NCBI GenBank assembly: GCA_030704615.1 | Contig: CM060732.1 | Span: 8,744,001-8,808,000 of the forward strand | DNA: 64,000 nucleotides | Source of the DNA: Takakia lepidozioides | Lineage: Eukaryota > Streptophyta > Takakiopsida > Takakiales > Takakiaceae | Direction: 5' to 3' | In this document: in pieces, positions 11,400 to 25,301 of the stretch | Layout: each line of letters starts with the position of its first letter | Numbering within the stretch: position 1 is the first letter of the stretch | The notes under the pieces: model-generated | Database searches by the model: none | The model's input: only the letters and a program-made list of their open reading frames with translations | What the model was told of the DNA's origin: nothing | Program-made: the position numbers and the translations under genes

Positions 11400-13444
11400 A
11401 TGATGTTGCATGAATTGGTGAACATAATTGAGATGAGTTGTACCTTAATTGTCAAATGATCTATGGAACATAGTGAGGGTGCCAGAACAATGTTATCTTA
11501 TTTAGTATACGGCGGCGGATGGCCGTTATACCTCTGACTCATACTTTGCCTTGGGATAACCCTATAGCGGGCTGGCCTAATCTGAACCCTTGATACATTA
11601 ACGATCAGGATCTGTTGTAATCCGGGCAGCCCATGGCATGCCGCCACGTGGGGGTGCAGCCTTACCCTGGGTTTTGAGTATACGATTCATTCTAACCTCG
11701 GGTCAGGGGTTTTTTCTCGTATGTACAACCTGGTGTATAAGGTGTGACGACAGATATGTCTGGATATGTGCATGCTTAATGTGCAGGTGCTATGGGTTGG
11801 GGTTCTCTACGTGTGTGTCTCTCTTCTTTGCTGCAGGCCTTGCTTTTCCGAGTCTACACACCCCTTTTATTAAGCGAGCCTTAGAGGATAGGCGAATCTC
11901 ATCCCAGCTCGAAAGAAACCTTCATAGCCCTAATGGCACCAAGCTCCAAATCACCCTACCAATTTCCTGTTAATTTTGAATTTTCTTCTGGTGAGCATGC
12001 AAATACCATGCATGAGCACCATTCAGGTTTGAGTTATTTTGAAAATATGAAGATCCCATAGATAGATGGACCTTCATATTTAATCAAGGTCCCCACCCCA
12101 ACCACCAATCTAGACTTGTTACGTAAGCGGTCAACCCAGTCCGGTCAACCCAGTCCTTTCCACCCCAAATTCTAAGAAGCTGGTTTTCTAAAATTCATAA
12201 CTCCCAACTTTGGAAAGTAAAATGGATGCTTTTTCTTGGAGCATATCTAACATGTCAGATCCTTTAAGAATGCTTCAGACTGCATTTAATTTGGATCAGA
12301 TCTGCAAATGTTGTACCCAAAAATGTTGAACTATGCGACCTAAAACGGGTTGCTTAGGCAGTTAACGGTTATTATGTGGACTCCCGAAAATAGGAAAAGA
12401 AAACCCTCCTCAAGGGCTTGACTTGTGGGCTGTCGCTCCTGGGGTTCCCTTTTTGAAAAAAAAGAGAAAAAAAAGAAAAGAAAAAGAAAACCTCCAAAAG
12501 AAAACAGCAAAGGGCAAGGAAAAAAAAGAGGCAGAAGATGTGGATATTCCAGCAGCCGGGCCTCATATCCTTGAATCCTCCCCCCTCCTGCCACGTATGA
12601 ATCCAGCTCTGTGTGCGCAGATTTCCATGAATGCATCATCCCACAGTCTGCGCATGCCATACCTTCATGCATGTGATGTATCACTGTTGGCTAGTTTGGG
12701 TATACCTACATTTGAACAATGCAAACAGATTGCACCCAAAAGTTTCGTTGGGGGTGTGCAGTAAAGAACTCAACAACCCATCTTCTCTCTACAGCAAATA
12801 ACATGCACGATTCCGACTTGCGTGCTTCTGGCCATATATATATGTACTTACCTGAAAACCAAGTGTTTCAACATGCAACGCCAGAACGAGATGGTGATGG
12901 GTTTGCTTTGGACTTGTGGAAACAAAGTGGGTTGTCTTTCTGCAACAACTCCGTCTGGCTACAACAGTGAGATCCAACTGAACAAGTTATAGGAGTCACA
13001 CTGTTTGCCGCTGAAGAAGTTATACTACAGTTTGGTGGGATGGTGATGGACGTGGAGCTGCAGCAGCCAGGCTGCTCTTCACCCTTCAGCGAATGAATGT
13101 CTGCAGCCCATCAGTGCCATGCAAGAGCAAGAGGATGAATAGCTTTGAGAACGGAGGATGTCGTTCGTCAAGAGTAAGCAGGATTTTATCCATCTGTGGG
13201 TATGGAGCATGTGCAGGGGTGGCATGGATGGCAGTGACACCATTCTTTGGCGTTCATTGTCTGTGTGGCCCGTGCTCGCCCCCTCCTGCTTCTTGCGGGT
13301 GGCATTGGTTATCCCCTGGATCTTTGTCCTCCTGCCAATATAGGCAGTGACAATGGGTTGGAATTGCGGCCAATGAGCTGGAGAAATTTTGTAAAGAAAT
13401 TGAAAGTATAGTGGGTGAGAGGTGGATTCGGCAATTGGGGAGAG
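11400..13444. other. Intergenic, no gene recognised
   Basis: Short ORFs here show no family features. There is an adenine-rich purine tract at about 12450-12530. The interval directly upstream of 13445 should hold the promoter and 5' UTR of the IF-2 gene; I see no clear TATA box. Confidence 0.5.
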
Positions 13445-16400
13445 ATGGCTGCGGTTCTAGCAGCCACAGCTGCGGCACCAGGCCAGAGTTTTTCTGTGCA
13501 TAAATTTGCGTCTGGTGAGCAGGTGTGTGCGAGAAGAGGAGTTCGGGTGGGTGGGCAGGAGCGAGCCATGGGAGAGCTGGTGTGCGTAACGTGTGCGGCC
13601 TGCAAGTGCTCCTACTCTCTCTCCCCCTCTGCATTTTCCACAGTCCGTTCATCCGCCAGTCTTTTGAATGTTAGGGTTTCAGGCAGGGTTTCAGCTCGAC
13701 GAAGCTTTCTTGGGAAAGGATTGCGTTGTGTGAGAGGAACAAGTCGAGGACGAAGACATATGACCAGATGTATGTACGCTGCAGCTGCTTTAACTGAGGA
13801 GGAGGTTTCTGTTTCTGTGAAACCTTTGAATGGTGATGACGATGGGGGTCCCTTGCCTCCTCTTTCATCCAAGCCAGTTTTGACAATGACTCCCCCTCCT
13901 AGAAAAAAAGAAGTCGATGACACCCCGTCATTGAAGCCAGCTCCAAAGCCTGCATTACAACTTCGTGTTAAGGGTTCTCCTGCTCCGCAGCAACCAGCAA
14001 GCGGTGGCACTCCTAATGGATTTAGGCCCACACCACGAACTGATGTAGATAACACTAGTAAGCGCATTGCTCGACAGGCAGAATTGGATGGAACTAATCC
14101 CAATTCCTACAAGGTAGCATTTAGGCCTGGAGACAGACCCCCCAGGGTTGCCAGCAACAACACTGTTGTCACGGATTCTGGTGCTGCTGTCCAGTCACTG
14201 GGTGAAATTTTGGAAAAAGTCGAGAAGCTAGGCGTATCTGCTCGGCCTGAAGCAGGAAGGGCACAAACAGGGAATGTGTCTGAAGGATTGTCGAATCGAC
14301 CAGCCTCGGTACGACAGCCAGGGGCATGGTGGCCAGGAAAGCCCCAAGAGAAGCCAAAGCCCACGGCTGGAGGTGGGAATGCAGTAATCTCGGAAAGCAG
14401 ACCTCCTGTCTCGGGGACGCCCGCAGAAGCAAGCACATCTTCTGGGACAAACGGGGCTGCTACTGCCAATCGACCCCAACCACCAAAACCAGAGCCACCT
14501 ACTCCGAGAGCTCAAGCAAAACCTGTGTTGGCGCGACCAAAACCCTTGCTGGCACAACCGAAACCTGTGTTGCGACCACGTCCGCCACCCGTTGATGCTA
14601 CAGCAGTGAGACCAAGGCCACCAACTGAAGGAGGTGTAGGAGCTGTAAGAAAAGGACCAGTATTGAGGGACATTGGAGCTGCGCCAAAGACGGTGCGTGG
14701 ATCTGTGGACCCTGCTGTCGCAGCAGCAGCTGCAGCACCACCTAAAGCCTTCTCAAAGGCTGCCCCCACAAAGGTGAGTGAACAAACCATGAAGATAAGA
14801 GTGTTTTTTTTTTGTGATTTCCTTTAATATTGTTTTTGAAACAAGACTCCAATGCAGATGCTATTTGACAAGGGCACTGCAAGTTGAAAAATTGACACAG
14901 TTGGTTTGGTCTTCTCACCTTCAGACCAAGTTGGAGATGCATTAACACTCGTCCCGGCAGTGAGATTGAGGTATGAGTGCGCACGCATACTAGAAGACAG
15001 CACTTCATGCCTACAGTTCTGGTAGAGGCATGAAGGGCTTTGATACACCTTCTTAAAGCATTTCTTTATTGGCTTCTCCCCAATATTATTATTAATGTTG
15101 CACACGCACCCTGGATAATTTTGGAAGGGCAAAGAAGACTGGCGCAAGAAAGCAAACAATGCCTCAGATGGGGCAAAGAGGAGGGTGGCGGCCCGGGACA
15201 AGGAATCACTAGATGTTGTTTCTGCGGATTTGAACATTGACATTCCAGGTGCCCCAGCCGCTCGCCGAGGTGGGAGAAAGATGAACAAGGCTAGCCGGAA
15301 AGCTATACGTGTGGAGGCCGCCAAAGCAGCAGCACCAGTAAGGGTTGACATTTTGGAGGTCGGAAAGGAGGGCCTTTCATGCCAAGACTTGGCGCAGAAG
15401 CTTGCAATCAATGACAGTGAAATTGTCAAAGTTTTATTTATGAAGGGCCTTGCAACTACAGTGACTCAGACACTTGATGAGGAAACTGTGAGACTTGTCT
15501 GCAAGGAGTTTGATGTTGGGGTTGTGGAGGCCGGGACTCGGAAAGTTGAAGACATGGCGAAGAAAACAACGGAGTTTTTGGACGAAGAGGACCTGGATCA
15601 CCTTTTGTCACGCCCACCAGTCGTCACAATCATGGGCCATGTGGACCATGGCAAGGTAATGACTTTCTGCTATCTAGAGGTTATACAAATACTATTCAGA
15701 GCATTGCAAGTTGGTTAGGAGAGTTTCAGGAGCTTTAGGGCGCTGGCAACTGCTCTTAAGGACAGCAGAGTCTGAATTGGCGCATATCTACAATTTTTAA
15801 GTTGCAGATAGATTTTGGTCACGAAGATTGCAACAAGGGAGTGGGTTAAGGCAATTGTAGCTTTGTCGAGTTGCCGCTTGTCACCTGGAATTGTGATGAT
15901 CATGGATTTTGTTTGTAACTCTGGTGTCAAGTACTTGTATGTGACATTCATTAAGATTCATAAGTTTTCATGCTGAAACTGCCACATCAGCAACTCAGAA
16001 CTGTCATTGGTTATCCAACCTTTGGTCCTATGTTCGGCAATCTTAAGTGATTTTTGCGCGGTTTGTGTTGTCTCCAGACATCGCTGCTGGACTTCATCAG
16101 GAAATCTAAGGTATGTCAAAGTCTCACTCTCTCTTTGATACTGGGTCCCTCACAGTCCACAATTGGGTTTGATTTTACCGGGATCCTCTGTTCAGGATAG
16201 GCCCCCTTCCAGATCCAATTGTGTGCTGTAAACTGATCAGTGTATGAAACCCAGCAGAGACTGCCTTAGTAGTTCATCAGGGCTGTCTTGGATTGTAGGA
16301 ACAGTTCTTTTTACGGTATCCTTCCATTCTATAGAAAACCCCTCACTAGTAGAGTTAGATTCACGACCAAGAAGGCTATAGTACGGTTCAAAGGTTTTCA

Positions 16401-19400
16401 CAATCTCAACCGTAGAAGTCACCACTGCACCCTTGTTATTCCTTCAAGCGTGTACTTGCTGATCATTTTTCAGCCTGTACAAACGCTGTAAGGCCAACCA
16501 GAGAAATATACACCCAGTGTTCAATTGGGAGAGCGAAAGAGAGAGATGTGAGGTTGGATCCAGATGATGAAGACAAAGCCACCAGAGCAAGGCCACTTGG
16601 TCCACAAGAGCCCTTCAACATGGTGGGTTGTATGTCATAGGTACACTGGTGGTTCTTGTTGCAATGTCCTGGAAGAAAGGCTTTTTCTGGTTTGGCCCTC
16701 CCAGGGTTGTAAGTGTCCTAGTCTTTTGGAGCTATCTTTTTCTTCGTGGGCAGAATGGTCATCTTGTGACCTCTGCCTGTTTTCCCCATTCTGTTGGGCT
16801 TGCTGCTTCGTGGAAGGTTTTGCTTACCACTCTCCACTTGTCTGTTTTCACTGTTTATGTCTATCTGCCTGCTGGCTTGTCAAGGTTATGATCAAGGTCT
16901 TCTCCTGATTAATTTGCTTCAAGTGTGTTCTCCACATCCCTTACCAAAAAGAAAGAGCGGGAAAGCGAGGAGACAGGATCATAATTATGGATGTAGATTG
17001 TTAGCTATTTGCAGCCATTTTTCCTGTGGGTGGGTGGGCATTCTTAAGCATGGGGGGGTTGGATTTCTAGGTGGCGGCTGGAGAGGCAGGAGGCATCACA
17101 CAGGGTATTGGAGCATATCGTGTGTTAGTGCAAGTTCAAGATCAACAGCAAGCCTGTGTCTTTCTTGACACTCCGGGACATCAGGTTGGATGGAGAACAT
17201 CTTCTATTATCCCTTGCCACATACATGTTTGACAGCCCACTGCCATCTATGGTCAAATGTCGAGAATAAATTTGAATATGCCAACTGAAAGATTGGTGGC
17301 TCCAAATTCTTTGACAGCCCAGGCCTTATCCCATCATAGACAAGTTATTGGTGTTGGTTGGAGGTTCACGGAGTGAAGTTATGCTAGACTGCCTCGCATC
17401 ACATCTCTAATTCATTCAAAATGATTCTGGGTTTTACTAACTCAGACCATTTTTGTTATAGCCATTGTCAGCAAGTCTTGGCAGTCTTAGGAATGATTTG
17501 CGGCAATGTCTGTGAACAGACAAAATGGCCTCTCTTTGCCCAATACTGGAGGGTGCTAGTGCCATGCCCCTATGCAGAATTGAGATCATTATTAAGCACT
17601 TAGCTTTACCCAATGGTTATTGGTTTGCTCTTAAGCTCTCAAGGCCCAGAAAATGGGGATGCCAGTGCTATTTTCCTTTCTAACTAATAGAATTGAACCA
17701 AACATTGGCTGCTTTGGAACTTCTAGGGCTGTTTGGATTGAAAGTTCACTTAGACAATTGGTTTAAGTTTCTTGCTAGGCAGTTGAGTTTAGGGTTTGGA
17801 ATAGTTTTATGTACTTGTTTGACTAATTGCAATTCCATGTTGTGTAGGCATTCAGTGCAATGCGGGCTCGAGGGGCAAGGGTTACAGATATTGCTGTCAT
17901 TGTAGTGGCTGCTGATGACGGCGTGCGACCGCAGTCCTTGGAAGCTATAGCCCATGCCAAGGCTGCCAATGTTCCGATTGTCATTGCAATTAACAAGGTG
18001 GGGTCTAGTGACTGATCCAGTTTGAATGAAAAGCCTTTGGTTTGGCTTGGTTGATTTTTGGTCTCTCAGCCTAACCTAGTATTACATTAGGGGAAAGGTA
18101 GTTCCTGCCATCAGTACAATAAGGTGGTAGAACTTTCTGTCATGGGATTTTGCAACTAAAGGAAACAATGGAAGAGACTTTACCTGCTAGTGCATGTTGT
18201 TTCTTGTTTGATGCTCCTTGCCTTTACCAAATTGGTTAGTGACATTTTTTGAAAGTCAAGAGTACTTGCATGCTGTTTCCCAGCAACACAGTACCTTACA
18301 GTGCTAGCATTAGTGTTTGCAGGAGCGTTACCAGTTGACACATTACTACTTTAGCACAGCACTAGAGTGCAAATCTTCCTGGAAAGTCCTAAGTCATGGA
18401 ATTTGACCTGCTATTAACATGGGAATGTCTGATAAGACGTTTTGGGTAGGTTTAAGTCTGAATGCACTCGTCTGAACTTTTCTGTTGGGATCATTTAGTT
18501 GTAAGGGTACCCGCTATTGCTTTTTTATGGCTAAGCTCTAACCACTCTGGTTGGTGTTTCCAGATAGACAAGGAGGGAGCCAACCCAGACCGGGTGATGC
18601 AAGAGCTTTCTGCCCATGGGCTTTTCCCAGAGGACTGGGGTGGTGATGTCCCCATGGTGCAGGTGTGTTCATTTCTCAGACAACAAAGGGCTTTGGCCAA
18701 GGTCACTGGCTTGGTTTGAAGCTGTTGTATTTGGAATTCAGATTTTTGTGAACTGTATCAGTTTCAATTGAATCACCCACTTTTTGTCCCAGATATTCTA
18801 TGGACTACTCTATTTGAGCATTGCTACAGTCTTCCAGGTTCTCTGATGATAAAGTGAATATTAACAAAAGTTCCTCTTGAAGAATTATGTTAGATCATTC
18901 TCTCTGCTTTTTTCCTTTGTTGGAGCAGAGGAGATGAGTTGAAGTCATGGGTGAGGTGGTACATTGTGCAGACCTTGGTAGGGAGTCTTTTAGTGTAAAA
19001 TCTGCTCAGTATGCCTAGGATGCCCACAGATCTGGATTTGTTTGAGGGTGCCCGAGTATGAGGATCATTGACATCCTTAATTGGGCCTGTCTATTGGGTC
19101 GCCAGGTTAGTGCTGTCACTGGAGCAAATGTGGAGATCTTGTTGGAAACCATCATGCTGGTTGCTGAGGTAATTAGTTGGACCATTTAATATTATGTGTC
19201 GTTTCTGTAGTTAGGATGTTTTACCTTGTTTTTCCTTTTTCACCTCATGCTCTGATGATTCAGGTTGGAAGTATGAGTACCCAAGCATTCATGCCAGCTA
19301 TCGGCATCATGATACACTTTCAGTATGTTCTGAGGTTGAATTGTGGACAGAACAAGCTCAAGCCTGAAGTTTGTCATTGTAGATGTATTTACAGTGGTTT

Positions 19401-22124
19401 TATGCTGGCATCTCTAAAGTTTGCAAGTAAGAGTCCAGTAGAATGCATCCAGTAGTAATGGGGAAAGCTGGGGAATGTGTGCAGTTCCAAGATTTGAAGG
19501 CCAATCCTGATCGCAGTGCCAAGGGCACAGTCATTGAAGCAAGCTTGGACAAAACGAGGGGGGCGATCTCCACTTTACTAGTTCAAAATGGCACTCTTCG
19601 GAGAGGGGATGTTGTGCTCTGTGGCGAGTCATATGGAAAGGTATGTGTCAGAGGTTTATTGTCCATTCTTGTCTGGTGCTTGTAGGTCGAAACAGAACCC
19701 TTCCCTCTTATCTAGATCATCCTCTGCCCATTGTGCTATAGCAAGTGTACACCTCTCTGTCATAGTGGTACAGTGAGCCTTCTAAAACTCAATAGCAAGG
19801 TAAGCACATGCCATGAGTACTCTCTAGGGATAACAACCGCATTGACATCTTGTGGACATTTGTCCTGGCTATAGGTGCGTGCCTTACTGGATGATACTGG
19901 AGCCCGTGTGGATGAAGCTGGGCCTTCTACAGCTGTGCAGGTATGTACTGGGCCGGCCTGTCTGTGTGTAGTTAAGTATCTGTTTAGGGCTTACTGCCTG
20001 CAGCATTCAGAATCTGCAGGGTGCACTTACATGTACAGTATAGCCCTAGAGTTACCATCTTTATCACTGCACAGGAAACTCTGAAGGAAAAATGAGGAAC
20101 AATAGTTTAAAAAATCTGTCTCTCAATGTGCACTCCTTTGGTTGGCAGATAATGGGATTGAGCACTGTGCCAGTGGCTGGTGACAAGTTTGAGATTTTGG
20201 ATACTCTGGATGAAGCAAGAGAAAGGGCAGCTGAGAAGGCTATGATAATAAGAAACGCAAGGCTCTCAGCTCAGGCTGGTGAGGGCAAGGTCACGCTTCA
20301 CTCGTTTGCTAATGCAGTGGCAGCTGGTCAAGAGACAGGTGTAGAGCAACATCAATTGAACCTGGTGTTGAAGGTGGATGCTCAGGTACATCAAAATCCA
20401 TGGGCTGTTCTGAACTGTAAAAGACGGTCCATTTGCTCTTGGGTTGCAGAAGAGAACAGGCATGTTGGGAGGACAGTCAGTTATTGAAAAAATGAGCTGC
20501 CAGTCTGCCTCCATTCTCTTTCACCTCCCCTTCCCCTTTCATCTCTGCCTTCTGATTCAGAATGGTGGCCTCTGACAGGGTACGGTGGAGGCAATCAGAG
20601 AAGCACTTCAAACACTCCCACAAGACACAGTTTCTCTGCGATTCTTAATGCAATCAGCAGGTGATATTAGTGCAAGTGACATTGACCTGGCAGTTGCCAG
20701 TGAGGCAATTGTGGTGGGCTTCAATGTAGGCTTACAGCCAGGTGTTCAGGCACAGGCAGATAATGAAGGTGTCGAAATTCGATTGTACAGAGTCATTTAT
20801 GACCTTGTTGATGAGATCCGAACAGCCATGGAGGGGCTCCTGGGCTCTGCTGAGGTGATCTTCAAACCCCTCTTGAAGTTGTAACAATGGGCAAGTGATT
20901 AAAAGGGCAACATCAAAGTCTTGTGTGCAGGCCTTTTGGACTTCTTAAAATATTATCTCCCATCAAACTTGCCTAGCAGTGGTTGAATTTTGTCACCTGT
21001 AGGCCTTCTGCTTCATAAGGAGAGTTTTGTCAACTACAGCCTTACTTTACTGGATAGTGCGAGAATATGGAAGGGGTTTCTGTTGGTTTCTGACTTCCAA
21101 GGAGTAAGGCTTCAATCACTCTTAGAAGTGGTTGCCATTACCAAGACCTGTACCATAAAGGTGTCCTAGTTGTGGTCAATAAAACATTTGTCTGTAATTC
21201 TCGTTGGTTTTCGTGACACTTGAAAGAAACTGAATGTGATGGCTTGCTAGCGCATCATCAATCTCATGATCAAGTATGTATTCGGCTGCAGGAGGAAGTA
21301 CCGATTGGGCTAGCAGAGGTGAGAGCTGTGTTTGGTGCTGGCAGCGGAAAGGTAGCTGGGTGCATGGTTACTGAGGGAAAGTTAGTGAAGGGCTGTGGAG
21401 TCCATGTCATGCGTGGGGGCACAGTAGCCCATGTTGGCACCATAGACTCACTACGACGAGTGAAGGAACTTGCCAAGGAGGTGGGTTTTGTTCTGATCCT
21501 TCCTGGTACCCTCACATGGTCTGGAGTTTTTCTTCAATCCCTCTTCCTAGATATTTATGTAGTCGAATCAGGGTCAATTAATTTTTCCCCCCTGTAGAGG
21601 TAAGGACTGGGGGTGAATGGGCAGTGTGGACCTCCTGTCAGGTCACCTGACTCCTTCACATTCTCTTAGTCTCCTTGGATACCGTCTACAGCCTTTCTTC
21701 TTCCCTCTCCTGCCTGTCAGATCACTACTATTATCTAGCATGTATTGATCACTCCATCTGATTATTCCATGCTTAGGTAGGGTTTCCAAGGGCAGGTGTG
21801 GTACATGGTATTTAGCACAGATGCCTTGGCAGTTTTCTTTTGGATTGTAACAAGGTTTGTAGGAAATTATTCATAACAATGTCAGGAGTGGGTGATAGTA
21901 GACAACTCTGGATTTTGAAACTGATGCACTTAAGAGGCATGTTGGGTGTGGTTGTACAGGTTGTCGCCGGACTGGAGTGCGGTCTTGGCATTGATGGCTA
22001 TAATGAATGGCAAGAAGGCGACGCTGTGGCTGCCTTTAACAAGGTCGCCAAGAGACGGACTCTGGAAGATGCTTCAGTCACAGTGACAGCTGCTGTTGTA
22101 GCAAACACCAGCAGGTCCTTGTGA
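13445..22124 (+). CDS. infB: Chloroplast translation initiation factor IF-2 (13 exons)
   Basis: IF-2 is the GTPase that brings initiator tRNA to the ribosome; the eukaryotic plastid form is FUG1-like. I place exons at 13445-14773, 15128-15655, 16078-16110, 17071-17184, 17848-17997, 18564-18662, 19106-19168, 19485-19640, 19875-19940, 20149-20385, 20579-20854, 21292-21480 and 21960-22124: 1134 codons plus stop. Arabidopsis FUG1 is of similar size. Every intron is GT-AG and every exon is a multiple of three. The N-terminus ([12 protein letters not shown], Ser/Arg-rich, few acidic residues) looks like a plastid transit peptide, followed by a Pro/Ala-rich low-complexity region. The G domain shows GHVDHGKTSLL (G1, split by intron 2), [10 protein letters not shown] (G2), [15 protein letters not shown] (G3) and INKIDK (G4, split by an intron). 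Domains II-IV follow ([43 protein letters not shown]). The G3 Glu usual in IF-2 is Gln here. Confidence 0.95.
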
Positions 22125-24570
22125 CTCGGTCTGTGAAGTTTTCAGTATCTTTTCTCTTTGCTCGATCGTCTTTCTGTGGGGGCATTTACTTTCCACTTAA
22201 GTCTCTCAAAATTACTTTCATCAACTTGCACCATCTTGTTTATCAAAGCCTACCAACTTTATCTCCAATACATGGGCACATCAGCACCCAAGGCAGGCTT
22301 GAGAGCGCACTCCGCCCCTGCAACGCCCCCCACATTTGGCATTGTACCCATCATCAGCGATGGAATGTTGACATATCTCGTCACATTTGGAGGCTTCTGC
22401 TCATTGGAAAGCTGGGCCTCAGTGTGAACCTGGAGACAGGGTCAGCTTCCGTAGGATAAATCTGATTAGAGTTTGCATACTTGTAGTTGTATGAAGTTGA
22501 AGGTAGCTAGTGAGATCAGACCTTGGCCTCTTCTTTAAGCCTCAGGTTCTGCCAGATTAGATGTGTTGCAAGGACAATTATTTGGTCACTTTCCCCATGA
22601 ACTCGTTGACACTATTGATGGGTATGAACAGCTATCCTGTGTACATGATCTGTGCTTCTCTGCTAAAGCGACTTCCCTCTTGATTGTAATGGTATTGACG
22701 TTTTAGAGGATCTGGGTCTTGTCATCTTTGCTGTTACAGACCATGGGTGAGTAGTGAAAGGTATGTACCCGCCTCTTCTTCACCCCAGCATGGCTTTTGT
22801 GGACTTTGCAGAGTATGTAGGCATCCCTTTGTTTGCTTCCTTTTTCGCACTTCTGTCCTCCATTGTTCGCAGCTTCGATCCATCATCCTACCTACCAGCA
22901 GCAACGTAGATGTTTGATAGCCAACCCATAAGGTCCTGCTTCCTGTGGATCACTCTTGGTAAGGCAATGTCCACACATCATTCCATTGGGAATCCCCATG
23001 ATTCACCAGGCACAAATCAGCCACATGCACACTTTCATAGTGGTTTGCTGCTGGGTATTATTCTGCAGTTGAACAAGTAGGTACTTTCAATGAAATATTG
23101 TTAAGGTGAAAACTTCCATAGTTCTCTCTTGTATGCTCTCTTCAACACTCCTTGCACAGACTATTTGCTATGAAACCACCTGATGGCTAGGTCACACTTG
23201 GGTAGAGCTATACAGTGATCCCTCAGGACCAGGGAAGGCAAACATTAATTTCCCCATATGTGCTGAGTGAGTCCATATGTGCATTCATACTTGAATGATG
23301 TGGAGGAGCAAGAGTTGTCTCTTTGCCACCACCACAAGTAGCTGGACATGGTGTTTGGGATGATGAGTACTTTCCCTGGGATGCCTAACCACCTATCAAT
23401 CCCTTGGGAAACTGCCACCATGTTCATCTCGAGGTTGTTGGGTGAGCAATGGTTGAAAGGGGTGCCAAACATTAATGAGTTTTGATTACGCCCATACTGT
23501 TTGCTTTCACTGGTTGATCGAGAATCTAAGGTGTGATCTGAGAGCAGTACTTGGACACCTGGGCTGCAGCCCGCCATCCACCTCCTGTACCAGTCCTGAT
23601 CCACCATGGCTGCTTCTCCACCTCTACTTGTACCAATGTCTTTCTTCAAGCTAACCTTCACTATACCCACGTTAACTGCAAAGCAAAACCTCATCGTATC
23701 TGCTTCAAATCATTGTTCTGTTGTGTTGTTGACACAGTTTCTTTGCTTGGGATGTTTCTCATGCAAGGTCAAAAGCAAACTCATATAGTAGTCTGTTTAA
23801 TGGACCGTACTATTGCACTTCTCATGTTGGAAAGCTCCAACATGACATAAGCTGTGTGACATAAGCTCCAACTATCTGGGTAGATGAATGGCACCGTCAC
23901 ACTGTATGTTAAGTTGGGTGTGAACTATGTGCATCCAACTTCTATGCATATGGCAAAGAGGTGTTGACCCGTTACACCTACTTGTGTAATGCAACATGTT
24001 ACTCCCTCCAGAAGCGTTGGCCAACATATTAAGGGAATTATCAGAAGCACTCACATCCATTCCATATCTTAAAAGCAACCACTCTGTACAGAAATGGCCA
24101 GTGACTAGCAACTGGTGCCGGTAGATCCTCTTTGATCATTTATGGATGACCAAGCTTTTCACAAATGTACACGAAATTTGTTTTGTACCCCACAGAGCAA
24201 GCGTAGTGATGTCTCTGACCCCTCAGGCATGCCCGGGCATACGTACTAGTATATCAAACTAAACCAAGGAAACTTATCTGTGATAAGCAAGGTTATATAA
24301 AACAGCGGTACAACCTGTCATTTTGGAAAACCAATCCTTGATGTCACTGTCTGAAACAAGATTGCTACACCAACATTCACCAACCAAGCACTGTTTCAGA
24401 GGTGTGGAAGAGATCTAGGAAGCTTCTCAATGCCCAAAGCATCCCAGATTTGTGAAGGTGGGCTATGTGTGATCAGGTAGACATGGACCCAGATAAACCT
24501 AAATATGGTGAAGCTCTAGGGTAACTTTCTATCCATTCTCGCTTGCTTACAAGAAAATCATGAATGGAGC
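22125..24570. other. Intergenic between two convergent genes
   Basis: This holds the 3' sides of the IF-2 gene (+) and the RING gene (-). No ORF shows family features. Nothing else is recognised. Confidence 0.5.
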
Positions 24571-25301
24571 TTACAAGTGAATGCGCATCATAGTCTTGAC
24601 TCGTGTTCCGCAGTTGGGCTGGCCGCACACCTCTATCAGCCCCGCATCCTTGCATTCCACACATGGGCCCAGATGCCCTGTACAGCAGAGATTATACGAC
24701 AGGAAATTCTTCAGAAACTATGACAATACTTCAGACACTTAGGTACAATAGAGCTGTTAGCCATCACCTTAGACAAAAGTCAGTTTGGCTTCAAGGTTCT
24801 CAATCACGCACGACCAGGGAAAATAAACCCTTTGACACACGTCCTGTGCTTGAGTGAGGAAAAAGAGCAGAGGCCATGTATGTTGACCTGTGCACCTAAT
24901 AGGATGAATGGGGTTACCAACAGATCAGGAATCTGAAGGAATATCTATCGTCAAGGATACGTTGGAACAGAATAGACAGAGAAGTCACAATTTGGAGAGT
25001 TAAACCAGAATTATGAGGAAAGGATCACACCAAACAGAGAGGGCCAACAGCCAACCTGCTCAAAAATGTCCAGAATCCCCATCTTACACGAGGGAAAAGT
25101 GAGGGTCTTACGGCAGTCAAGAATTAAATGATCAGCAGGCCTTTCATAGCAGTAGCAACACAAATTTGCCCGATTCATAGGTGCTGCCTCTGTCCCACTT
25201 GTAATGGCATTCTTCTGAACATGCATTGAAGACACAGATGCAGGTGCAAGAGGAGCCAAGTCCCTCCTTGGAATCACGGTGTCAGGAATGGGTGTTGCAA
25301 C
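24571..25301 (-). other. C-terminal RING finger exons of the RING E3 gene
   Basis: Exon 25301-25112 ends within LCCYCYERPADHLILDC. Phase-1 splicing to 24677 adds RHLGPCVECKDAGLIEVCGQ and PNCGTRVKTMMRIHL, then stop. Cysteine and histidine spacing is C-x2-C, C-x-H-x3-C-x2-C, then C-x4-C where most RINGs have C-x2-C. The Cx4C at the last zinc ligand pair is unusual. The RING sits at the extreme C-terminus, as in TTC3/DZIP3, MEX-3 and Neuralized ligases. Confidence 0.75.

Noticed and set aside
12340-12764. ORFs rich in Phe/Leu or Lys around 12.4-12.6 kb
   Set aside because: They arise from the adenine-rich tract GAAAAAAAAGAGAAAAAAAAG and are not protein-like.
14107-14469. Long minus-strand ORFs opposite the first IF-2 exon
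   Set aside because: They mirror the GC- and proline-rich coding exon and carry no family motif; they are antisense shadows.
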